Of a DNA stretch of 5,276 nt, positions 1 to 4,843 are shown one piece after another; positions within the stretch are counted from its first letter, which is position 1, and every line of letters starts with the position of its first letter. The position numbers and the translations under genes were made by a program. Origin of the DNA: Methanofollis sp. (lineage in GTDB: Archaea > Halobacteriota > Methanomicrobia > Methanomicrobiales > Methanofollaceae); NCBI GenBank assembly GCA_028696365.1, contig JAQVHG010000164.1, positions 1 to 5,276 of the forward strand. Reading direction: 5' to 3'. The notes under the pieces were generated by a model. That model saw nothing but the letters and a program-made list of their open reading frames with translations, did no database searches and had not been told where the DNA came from.

Positions 1-8
1 GACAGCGA

Positions 9-34
9 AAATCAAAGATCCAAATCAAAGATCC
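9..34. repeat. Two tandem 13-bp repeats
   Basis: The unit aaatcaaagatcc occurs twice head to tail with no mismatch (9-21 and 22-34). It ends three bases before the first copy of the dispersed repeat. Its role is unknown; it could be a slippage product or a protein-binding site. Confidence 0.7.
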
Positions 35-36
35 AC

Positions 37-104
37 AGCTCTGTAGAAATCCTCTTGATGGTGATCTCTGCCGTGGGGCTTGGCCGCCCTCCGGTCCCCC
101 CGCC
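37..104 (+). repeat. Dispersed intergenic repeat, copy 1
   Basis: First of four related elements. The left half (37-59) carries the block tgtagaaatcctcttgat and is identical over 23 bp to 5193-5215. An ATCTCT block follows, then a G/C hairpin: GGGGC at 75-79 pairs with GCCCT at 86-90 (one G-T pair) around a TTGGCC loop. A CCGGTCCCCCC tail ends the element. It has no convincing reading frame and no recognised transposon ends. Its position upstream of the sulfur operon suggests an intergenic repeat, possibly transcribed; its function is unknown. Confidence 0.8.
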
Positions 105-234
105 ATACGATTGGTCAAGGACGGCAACACCCTCGTCATGTTCGTCCATGCTGTCTTCCTGCTCCACTCTTCGTCCCTGGCGTGGCCCATCAGATCATCC
201 CACCGCCGCCCTCCCAGATTCCCCTTTGGAGGGT

Positions 235-321
235 AAGTTTATCCCCCGCGGTCACCTATGCCCCCGAAATGGGGGGACAGGACTGAGATGATTGTGGGAC
301 AATTCTGTAGAGGTCGGTGTG
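235..321 (+). promoter_or_regulatory. Possible promoter and structured leader of the sulfur operon
   Basis: The stretch aagtttatcc (235-244) is a modest match to an archaeal TATA box with a purine-rich BRE before it; transcription would start near 262-270. Downstream are two perfect small inverted repeats: CCCCC (261-265) with GGGGG (271-275) around GAAAT, and ATTGT (291-295) with ACAAT (299-303) around GGG. The Shine-Dalgarno site GAGGT (310-314) comes right after them, seven bases before the ATG at 322. The inverted repeats could be leader hairpins or an operator. The promoter call rests on pattern only. Confidence 0.4.
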
Positions 322-564
322 ATGACTGAGGAGGAGAGCCCGGCACGGGAACTGGACTGCGTCGGCCTCTTCTGCCCGGAACCGATCGCACGGACGAAAG
401 AGGAGATCGAGAAGGTCGCCGTCGGTGAGGTGCTGAAGGTCGAGGCCGACGACCCGGCGGCAGAGGAGGACATCATCCGCTGGGCAAAGCGGACCGGGCA
501 CGAGCTCGTCGGGTTTGGGAAGGCCGGGGGGATCCTGACCTTCTATATCAGGAGGACGGCGTGA
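322..564 (+). CDS. TusA-family sulfurtransferase
   Basis: A protein of 80 residues, the usual length of a TusA/SirA domain. Such proteins carry sulfur as a cysteine persulfide between sulfur donors and acceptors in the cytoplasm. The N-terminal signature L-D-C-V-G-L-F-C-P-E-P (residues 11-21) contains the Cys-Pro-x-Pro motif; Cys18 is the expected persulfide cysteine and Cys13 a second one, as in many archaeal members. The rest has the family pattern, including the W-A-K-R-T-G-H-E-L helix (54-62) and a final beta strand. I chose ATG 322 because GAGGT (310-314) is well placed for it; an in-frame TTG at 292 would add ten residues unlike the family. It is first in the operon, nine bases before the DsrE gene, so it probably hands sulfur to or takes it from DsrE and the NifS-like protein. 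The exact partner is inferred. Confidence 0.9.
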   Translation: MTEEESPARELDCVGLFCPEPIARTKEEIEKVAVGEVLKVEADDPAAEEDIIRWAKRTGHELVGFGKAGGILTFYIRRTA

Positions 565-570
565 GGTGAT
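563..570 (+). promoter_or_regulatory. Strong Shine-Dalgarno site deciding a GTG start
   Basis: GAGGTGAT, continuing to GAGGTGATC at 571, matches the complement of the archaeal 16S rRNA 3' end almost perfectly. It overlaps the TusA stop codon (562-564) and sets the GTG at 574 as the start of the next gene, which implies coupled translation. Confidence 0.75.
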
Positions 571-573
571 CGA

Positions 574-933
574 GTGGCAAAGATCGTGTATATCCAGACG
601 AGCGGGCCTGATACGCCTGAACGGTTGTACGCCCCGTTCATCCTCGGGGCGACGGCGGTGAGCATGGGGATCGAGGCGGCGATCTTCTTTATGATCAAGG
701 GGGTGCTGGTCGTCAAGCAGGGCGAGGCCGAGAAGGTGAGGGTTGGAGCCTTCCCGCCTCTGGCCGAAGCGATGCGGCAGGCGCTCGATGCCGGCGTGAA
801 GGTCTACATCTGTGAGCAGAGCACGCAGTTGCTTGGGATCCCGCGGGGCGAGTTCATCCCTGAGGGGGTGATCGCCGGCGGGGCGACACTCAATGACCTC
901 GCCCTTGAGGCCGATGCGGTCCTGACCTTCTGA
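574..933 (+). CDS. DsrE-family (DsrE/DsrF-like) sulfur-carrier protein
   Basis: A protein of 119 residues with the compact alpha/beta fold of the DsrE/DsrF/TusD group: strand V-Y-I-Q-T-S at 5-10, a G-P-D-T-P-E-R-L-Y motif at 11-19, a hydrophobic helix and strand at 22-47, and V-K-V-Y-I-C-E-Q at 75-82. Cys80 is the only cysteine and sits where the family holds its active-site persulfide cysteine. Relatives move sulfur in tRNA thiolation and in sulfur oxidation or reduction together with TusA. Here the gene follows TusA and ends 14 bases before the NifS-like gene, pointing to a relay TusA-DsrE-NifS-like. The start is GTG at 574, backed by the strong ribosome site. Many databases call close relatives only 'DsrE family' or 'peroxiredoxin family'; the specific role is inferred. 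Confidence 0.85.
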   Translation: MAKIVYIQTSGPDTPERLYAPFILGATAVSMGIEAAIFFMIKGVLVVKQGEAEKVRVGAFPPLAEAMRQALDAGVKVYICEQSTQLLGIPRGEFIPEGVIAGGATLNDLALEADAVLTF

Positions 934-947
934 GGGGTGGAGCGCAA

Positions 948-2099
948 ATGGTCTATCTCGATCATGCATCGGCAATGCCGGTGGACCCGCGTGTCCTCGC
1001 CTTTGCCAGGCGGTACCTGGAAGAGGAGTTCGGCAACCCTTCGTCCCTGTACGACCGCGGGCTCTCGACGCGGCGTGCGGTGGAGGCGGCGCGGGGAGAG
1101 GTCGCAGCCCTAGTCAATACCGGCGACCCGCGGAGTATCGTCTTCACCGGGAGTGCGACCGAGTCGAACAACCTGGCGATCAGGGGAACAGCGCTGCGGA
1201 ACCGGAGGAAGGGCAAAAAAATTCTTGTCAGTGCGATCGAGCACATCTCGGTGATGAACCCGGCCAAAGATCTCCAGAAACAGGGGTTCGAACTGGAGTT
1301 CATCCCGGTCGACCGCTACGGCATCGTCGACCTGACCGCCCTCGAGGCCGGGCTCACGCCAGAGACCATTCTTGTCTCGGTGAATTATGCGAACGACGAG
1401 ATCGGGACGGTCGAACCGATACGTGAGGTGGGCAGGGTGGTGCATGAGGCGGGAGCGTACCTCCATGTGAACGCCACCGCCGCGGCCGGCCGGATCCCGA
1501 TCGATCTCCAGCAGGAGGACGGGATCGATCTCCTGACCCTCTCTGGAAACGACCTGGGTGGGCCTCGGGGTGCGGCGGCGCTCTACATCAGGCCAGGGGT
1601 GAAGGTGCAGTCGGTGATGCCTGGCGGCGGGCAGGAGCGGGGGTTGCGTTCAGGGACCGAGAACGTCTTTGCCATCGCTGGGATGGGCGAGGCGGCGCGG
1701 CTTGCTGCCAGAGAGATGGCCGACGAGATGGAGCGTGAGCAGGCGATCCGCGACCGCCTGATCAGGGAGGTCCTGGAGATCGAGGAGGCGGGGCTCACCG
1801 GGCACCCGACCGAGCGTCTCCCGCACCACGCGAGTTTCAGGTTCAGCAGGATCGAGGGGGAGAGCATTCTCCTGAACCTTGACACCTTCTTCGATATCCA
1901 GGTGGCAACCGGGTCGGCCTGCACCTCCAGGACACTGGAGCCGTCGCATGTCCTGCTTGCGATCGGGCTGACCCACGAGCAGGCGCACGGGTCGGTGGTG
2001 ATGACCCTCGGGCGGTCGAACACCGTCGCCGACGTACGCTATGTCGCCGATGCGATGCGCGAGACGGTGGGGCGTCTGCGGGGGATCTCCCCGTTATAA
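948..2099 (+). CDS. NifS/IscS-like protein lacking the PLP-binding lysine
   Basis: A fold-type I aminotransferase-like protein of 383 residues, normal length for IscS/NifS. Family landmarks are all present: Y-L-D-H-A-S at 3-8, F-G-N-P-S-S at 28-33, T-G-S-A-T-E-S-N-N at 67-75, E-H at 98-99 (His99 normally stacks on the cofactor), N-D-E-I-G at 149-153, G-G-G-Q-E-R-G-L-R-S-G-T at 226-237, and the persulfide loop G-S-A-C-T-S with Cys325. Normal cysteine desulfurases use pyridoxal phosphate bound to a lysine in S-G-H-K; here the motif is S-G-N-D (199-202), with GAC for Asp202 at 1551-1553. The Asp that holds the ring nitrogen is Asn175, and the usual Gln three residues later is Ala178. Phosphate contacts Thr71, Ser199 and Thr237 remain. 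The Archaeoglobus fulgidus IscS is known to have Asp in place of this lysine and to form a complex with IscU. Classical cysteine desulfurase activity is therefore unlikely; a sulfur-carrying or cluster-assembly partner role is inferred. The frame is intact and lies between DsrE and IscU, so it is not a decaying gene. Confidence 0.9.
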   Translation: MVYLDHASAMPVDPRVLAFARRYLEEEFGNPSSLYDRGLSTRRAVEAARGEVAALVNTGDPRSIVFTGSATESNNLAIRGTALRNRRKGKKILVSAIEHISVMNPAKDLQKQGFELEFIPVDRYGIVDLTALEAGLTPETILVSVNYANDEIGTVEPIREVGRVVHEAGAYLHVNATAAAGRIPIDLQQEDGIDLLTLSGNDLGGPRGAAALYIRPGVKVQSVMPGGGQERGLRSGTENVFAIAGMGEAARLAAREMADEMEREQAIRDRLIREVLEIEEAGLTGHPTERLPHHASFRFSRIEGESILLNLDTFFDIQVATGSACTSRTLEPSHVLLAIGLTHEQAHGSVVMTLGRSNTVADVRYVADAMRETVGRLRGISPL

Positions 2100-2113
2100 T
2101 TTCTATAATTTCT
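2096..2113 (+). repeat. Two tandem 9-bp AT-rich repeats between nifS-like gene and iscU
   Basis: ataatttct occurs twice in a row. It overlaps the stop codon of the NifS-like gene (2097-2099) and ends just before the iscU ribosome site. It is the only AT-rich point in this part of the operon and could act as a weak internal TATA element or simply reduce RNA structure near the iscU start. No function can be shown. Confidence 0.5.
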
Positions 2114-2125
2114 GAGGTGAGGAGA

Positions 2126-2536
2126 ATGGAAGACAGGCCACAGATTGGCTATTCAAAGAGGGTCATGGACCACTTCATGAACCCGAGGAACGTGGGCGAG
2201 GTCGAGGACGCCGACGGCGTCGGGCTGGTGGGCAACCCGGTCTGCGGCGACCTGATGCAGGTCACCATCAAGGTCGAGGACGACGTGATCACCGACATCA
2301 AGTTCAAGACCTTCGGGTGCGGGTCTGCGATCGCGACGGCAAGTATGGTCACCGAACTGGCGATGGGCAAGCACCTTGACGAGGCACTGACGATCACCCG
2401 CCAGGACGTGGCCAACGAACTGGAAGGGCTTCCGCCGGTGAAGATGCACTGTTCCAACCTTGCGGCAGACGCCTTGCACGAGGCGATCGAGGATTATCAG
2501 AAGAAAAAGAAGAAAGAGGCAGAGGTGGCGGCCTGA
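2126..2536 (+). CDS. iscU: IscU-type iron-sulfur cluster scaffold
   Basis: A protein of 136 residues, typical of the IscU/NifU N-terminal scaffold, on which iron and sulfur are joined into a [2Fe-2S] cluster before transfer to client proteins. All three cluster cysteines are visible: Cys40 in N-P-V-C-G-D, Cys65 in F-G-C-G-S-A, and Cys109 in M-H-C-S. The cluster-labilising Asp42 and His108 are also present. The L-P-P-V-K motif (102-106), which bacterial IscU uses to bind the chaperone HscA, is retained. The C-terminus is a lysine-rich tail (K-K-K-K-K near 126-130). I prefer ATG 2126, just after GAGGTGAGG; a GTG at 2117 would add M-R-R and overlap that site. It lies 26 bases after the NifS-like gene, so the two products probably form the IscS-IscU type complex. 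Confidence 0.93.
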   Translation: MEDRPQIGYSKRVMDHFMNPRNVGEVEDADGVGLVGNPVCGDLMQVTIKVEDDVITDIKFKTFGCGSAIATASMVTELAMGKHLDEALTITRQDVANELEGLPPVKMHCSNLAADALHEAIEDYQKKKKKEAEVAA

Positions 2537-2590
2537 ACTCGCCTAGGTAAGATCGACAGGAAGATTACTGGTCTGCCCCAAGATCCATCC

Positions 2591-3208
2591 ATGGCAGAGG
2601 AGTGCTACAGCATCATCGACTTGATGCTCCTGATGTCTGAGAAAGTGGCGGAGACAGCCCGTAGCTTGGACCAGGAGCAGGCGGCGGGCTTTGTCGACCA
2701 CCTTCTTGCGGCACGCCGGGTCTACGTGGTCGGGGCGGGCCGGTCGGGGTTGGTGGCGAGGGCATTTGCGATGCGGCTCTGTCATCTCGGGATGGAGGCC
2801 TATGTGGTCGGGGAGACGATCACCCCGGCCTTGCGGGAAGGTGACACCCTCGTCGCCTTCTCGGGGTCAGGCGAGACGACCTCGGTCGTCGATTTCAGTG
2901 AGACTGTGAAGGAACTCAATGGCCGGATCTGTCTCATCACGGCCACCCCTGATTCAAAACTCGGGCGCATGGCCGACTGTGTTGTGGACCTGGGCGCCTC
3001 GGCCCCCCCGATCACGACCTCGTCAGGGCAGTATGAGGTCCGCCAGCTCACTGGGGAATACCGATCGGTCTCTCCTGCGTTTGCTCCGTTCGGAACGCTG
3101 TATGAGACTGCCGCCCTGATCTTCTCAGACGCCGCCCTCTCGGCCCTGATGGAGTTGAAACACTGTAGTCTTGAAGAGGTGAAGGGGCGGCTTGCGAATA
3201 TCCAGTGA
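2591..3208 (+). CDS. hxlB: 6-phospho-3-hexuloisomerase (SIS domain)
   Basis: A protein of 205 residues with one SIS (sugar isomerase) domain, slightly longer than the roughly 180 residues of well-studied archaeal PHI. Visible motifs: V-Y-V-V-G-A-G-R-S-G (44-53), phosphate-binding S-G-S-G-E-T-T (91-97), I-T-A-T-P-D-S-K-L (116-124), and near the C-terminus P-F-G-T-L-Y-E (166-172), where Glu172 matches the conserved catalytic glutamate. PHI interconverts hexulose 6-phosphate and fructose 6-phosphate; in archaea without the oxidative pentose phosphate pathway it works with hexulose-6-phosphate synthase to make ribulose 5-phosphate with release of formaldehyde. The synthase gene is not in this window. 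The gene starts 54 bases after iscU on the same strand, with no clear ribosome site before ATG 2591; ATGs at 2624 and 2633 are alternatives. Another SIS-type sugar isomerase cannot be excluded, but the length and C-terminal motif favour PHI. Confidence 0.85.
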   Translation: MAEECYSIIDLMLLMSEKVAETARSLDQEQAAGFVDHLLAARRVYVVGAGRSGLVARAFAMRLCHLGMEAYVVGETITPALREGDTLVAFSGSGETTSVVDFSETVKELNGRICLITATPDSKLGRMADCVVDLGASAPPITTSSGQYEVRQLTGEYRSVSPAFAPFGTLYETAALIFSDAALSALMELKHCSLEEVKGRLANIQ

Positions 3209-3546
3209 GGGAGTCTGAATGAAGTGTGAAGTCATTCCGAAACTCTCCAGTCCTCCCTCTTCTCAGAAGAGAGCACTGAATGTGGTGGAGAGAGCCTCCC
3301 TCTCTTCGTTGCCGATCCATGCATTTATGCCTTCCAACTCAACCACGCTGGGGGCGGCCAAGCCCCCCACCAGAGAGATCCATCAAGAGAATTTCTACAA
3401 AGCCCTTTATTCTTAGGATCTGGTGGAAATGAGCAAAAGAAAGTTTGAGATGATCTTTGAAGGGACCAGGCATGAGGGCAGAGGAAGGTGGTTGTTTCAT
3501 GCTTGCACTGGGAGTCAAGGAGTGTCCTCTAGATCCTGGGCCCCTT
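3209..3546. other. Intergenic region between convergent genes
   Basis: This holds no gene I can support. Just after hxlB there is a pyrimidine/purine patch with inverted repeats: CTCTTCT (3257-3263) against AGAAGAG (3265-3271), and GAGAG (3290-3294) against CTCTC (3300-3304). These could fold at the end of the hxlB transcript. The region then contains repeat copy 2 (3346-3403). Two short frames (3219-3416 and 3429-3599) show no family features. Confidence 0.5.
3346..3403 (-). repeat. Dispersed intergenic repeat, copy 2 (inverted)
   Basis: Read on the minus strand, the left half (3403 down to 3382) matches copies 1 and 4 with two mismatches in 22 bases. An ATCTCTCT block and the G/C hairpin follow: GGGGGC (3350-3355) pairs with GCCCCC (3362-3367) around a six-base loop. 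The CCCCCC tail of copies 1 and 4 is missing. It lies between the convergent hxlB and small membrane-protein genes. Confidence 0.8.
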
Positions 3547-3873
3547 TTATCCTCCTCTCTCCTCCAGGCTCCCCTCGACCCTCTCGACCCTCTCCCTGAT
3601 CTCCTCCATCGAGCGCTTCAATTCGGCGAACTCCTGGTTCATCCCGATTCTCTCGCGGTGGCGGCGGTCCAGCCAGGCCTTGAGCCTGAAGAGGGTGTAG
3701 ACCAGGAGGGTGAAACCTGCGAGGAGGAGGATGACCACCGAGAGGGCGTGCATGTGGTCAAGATAGCCAGAGATGTCGCCGGTGAGTGCATATCCTGCGC
3801 CACCTACCACAAAAAGCCCGCCGGCCGCGGCCCAGGCCGAGAGGATTGCCAGTTTGAGGGGGTCTTTGCCCAT
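3547..3873 (-). CDS. Small two-helix membrane protein with coiled-coil tail
   Basis: A protein of 108 residues that I do not recognise. Residues 9-29 and 42-62 are hydrophobic and should be two transmembrane helices, separated by a short loop with acidic and His residues (T-G-D-I-S-G-Y-L-D-H). A basic stretch follows (R-L-K-A-W-L-D-R-R-H-R-E-R, 63-75), then a highly charged region (about 79-106) with hydrophobic heptad spacing, a likely cytoplasmic coiled coil. By the positive-inside rule both ends would be cytoplasmic. ATG at 3873 is favoured because GGTG (minus strand, within 3880-3887) lies eight bases upstream; ATG at 3879 would add only M-H and sits too close. It is convergent with hxlB and transcribed alone. 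A structural or signalling partner role is possible but not shown. Confidence 0.75.
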   Translation of the reverse strand: MGKDPLKLAILSAWAAAGGLFVVGGAGYALTGDISGYLDHMHALSVVILLLAGFTLLVYTLFRLKAWLDRRHRERIGMNQEFAELKRSMEEIRERVERVEGSLEERGG

Positions 3874-3989
3874 ATGCATATCACCAGATGGTACGGCCGG
3901 GCGTGAACGCTGAAGATATGGGTATGAGAGTTGGGATCGGGGGGTGCTACAACCGGCGACGTGCCGTATGATAAGGCATGTACAGGCGA

Positions 3990-4030
3990 TGATTATTATA
4001 GTTTATGTATGATTCTTAGATCATAATTCG
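3990..4030 (-). promoter_or_regulatory. Likely AT-rich promoter/operator of the minus-strand gene
   Basis: Read on the minus strand this contains actataataatc, a fair archaeal TATA-like stretch (around 3988-4002), which would give an untranslated leader of roughly 100 bases for the gene starting at 3873. Beside it is a perfect inverted repeat TATGAT (4008-4013) / ATCATA (4020-4025) with a six-base centre, suitable for a dimeric regulator. The assignment rests on base composition and symmetry only. Confidence 0.4.
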
Positions 4031-4040
4031 GTTTTATGCA

Positions 4041-4050
4041 TTTTTTTTTT
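4041..4050 (+). terminator. Run of ten T
   Basis: Ten T in a row is the longest homopolymer in the window. Archaeal RNA polymerase often stops at such runs, so it may block plus-strand transcripts. No plus-strand gene ends nearby, so it may instead be part of the AT-rich promoter zone. Confidence 0.3.
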
Positions 4051-4248
4051 CAATAATCGATCCGACCTGGTGGGGTGCATGGGGGTTCTGCCTCTGGGAG
4101 GTTCCCATGGCCCTGACGTGTGTCTCCCGCCTTCTTACCCTTTTGGCCGGGGGCGAGTGCCGCCCGGACACCTCCGGGATGGCGATGGGGACGGGAAGGT
4201 AGAGTTAAGATCATGTAGACGGGACGCCATCCACCGCTAATCTTCATC

Positions 4249-4308
4249 GGCGGGGGGTCCGAGGGGCGGCCAAGCTCCCCGGTCGAGGAGAGCGTTTAGA
4301 ATTTCTGG
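4249..4308 (-). repeat. Dispersed intergenic repeat, copy 3 (diverged, inverted)
   Basis: On the minus strand the core gcttggccgcccc matches copies 1 and 2, and the tail cggaccccccgcc matches copy 1 closely. The left half is more worn: agaaattct is kept, but the following CTTGAT block is altered. The hairpin stem has a mismatch, so this looks like an older copy. It ends beside the reading frame that runs into the small membrane gene at 4360. Confidence 0.65.
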
Positions 4309-4359
4309 AAGGAAGCGCTTCAGTTCGAGGAGATCTTCACCCTTAGAGAGTTTTGGGAT

Positions 4360-4530
4360 ATGTTCGACCATGAGGGGGGTGGCGGGGGGTATGCGGCACT
4401 GATATTCCTCTCCGTGCTCCTGTGGCTCTGGCTTGAAGGGGTGCTATGGGGTTCGTGGATGGATGCCCGGCGTCCTTGCCGGTGCCTGCGCCTATCTTTC
4501 TCACCCATCCGCTCTTCAGGCCCTCAATGA
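4360..4530 (+). CDS. Tiny single-helix membrane protein, possibly 5'-truncated
   Basis: A frame of 56 residues, unrecognised. After M-F-D-H-E and five glycines comes a strongly hydrophobic, Trp/Leu-rich segment (about 11-31) that should span the membrane, then an Arg/Cys-rich tail. Its TGA (4528-4530) overlaps the ATG of the next frame (4527-4529) as ATGA, the usual sign of translational coupling, which is the best evidence that it is expressed. No good ribosome site precedes ATG 4360. The frame stays open and coding-like back to a TAG at 4297-4299 (N-F-W-K-E-A-L-Q-F-E-E-I-F) with no usable start codon, so the present gene may be the remnant of a longer one cut near repeat copy 3. Confidence 0.4.
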   Translation: MFDHEGGGGGYAALIFLSVLLWLWLEGVLWGSWMDARRPCRCLRLSFSPIRSSGPQ

Positions 4531-4751
4531 GGACCAGTCACCCATGGCTCCTTATACTCCTGGCAATTTATCTCACCACCGCGGTCTTGATAGTGGTCGT
4601 CATCGTGATCAGTACCTGGATGGAGGTCCAGGCGGAGATGATCAGCACCCTTCCCCCTCTCTTCCTCCCCCTGATCGGCACCGCATTTTCCGCGCGTGTC
4701 GCAACCGGGGTCTATGCATCTGCGAAGCGTCTGCAGAGGCCGTCTGCCTGA
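4527..4751 (+). CDS. Small membrane protein
   Basis: A frame of 74 residues, unrecognised. After M-R-T-S-H-P, residues about 7-30 (rich in L, I, V, A) form a clear transmembrane helix; a second, weaker hydrophobic stretch with prolines (about 38-52) may dip into or cross the membrane; the end is basic (A-K-R-L-Q-R). ATG 4527 overlaps the stop of the upstream frame by four bases, so the two are probably translated together. An upstream ATG at 4446 would add 27 residues that look non-coding. A short T-run (4754-4759) just after the stop may end transcription. Confidence 0.55.
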   Translation: MRTSHPWLLILLAIYLTTAVLIVVVIVISTWMEVQAEMISTLPPLFLPLIGTAFSARVATGVYASAKRLQRPSA

Positions 4752-4805
4752 TATTTTTTCCGGGCATGGAGGATCTCCCTCTGCCAGAGTGTGGGGGATC
4801 GGCAA

Positions 4806-4814
4806 GAGTATTAT
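4806..4814 (+). promoter_or_regulatory. Possible TATA element for a near-leaderless transcript
   Basis: gagtattat is a moderate TATA-like stretch about 30 bases before ATG 4844. Transcription would then begin only a few bases before that codon, which would explain the absence of a Shine-Dalgarno site. Confidence 0.3.
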
Positions 4815-4843
4815 CCCTCATGCGCGGAAAAAAGCTCACTTCA

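Larger units (their letters stand above)
3874..4359. other. Long intergenic region between divergent genes
   Basis: No gene is supported here. The part next to the minus-strand gene (about 3960-4050) is strikingly AT-rich and probably holds its promoter. The middle part (4060-4240) is GC-rich with a small hairpin at 4151-4165 (GGGCG / CGCCC) and an 8-bp inverted repeat, GGATGGCG (4177-4184) against CGCCATCC (4225-4232). The right part contains repeat copy 3. An unrecognised RNA gene in the middle part cannot be excluded. Confidence 0.5.

Noticed and set aside
55..291. Open frames upstream of the sulfur operon, including one from TTG 111
   Set aside because: They overlap repeat copy 1, lack ribosome sites and give low-complexity Pro/Ser/Arg products.
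256..975. A 239-residue open frame on the minus strand
   Set aside because: It runs antisense through the TusA and DsrE genes, which have clear family motifs and ribosome sites. Its translation is rich in Arg, His, Pro and Asp, typical of an antisense shadow in GC-rich DNA.
948..2099. Reading the NifS-like gene as a decaying pseudogene because the lysine is missing
   Set aside because: The frame is full length, all other family motifs are intact, and the same Asp substitution is known from A. fulgidus IscS, so it is a conserved variant rather than decay.
3219..3416. A 65-residue frame after hxlB
   Set aside because: Half of it is repeat copy 2 read backwards, and the product has no recognisable features.
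3429..3599. A 56-residue frame starting M-S-K-R-K-F-E-M with a weak GGTGG before it
   Set aside because: The start looks plausible, but the end is Pro/Ser/Arg-rich and overlaps the 3' end of the minus-strand membrane gene. It would need a homologue to be accepted.
3457..3906. A 149-residue plus-strand frame
   Set aside because: It is antisense to the two-helix membrane protein, whose hydrophobic and coiled-coil pattern is clearly the real coding signal.
4050..4247. A 65-residue minus-strand frame
   Set aside because: It has no ribosome site, starts at the edge of repeat copy 3 and encodes a Pro/Gly/Arg-rich product.
4433..4843. N-terminal extension of the helical-protein frame back to TTG 4433
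   Set aside because: This part overlaps the two membrane-protein frames, and its translation is a Pro/His/Asp mixture unlike the well-formed helix region downstream.
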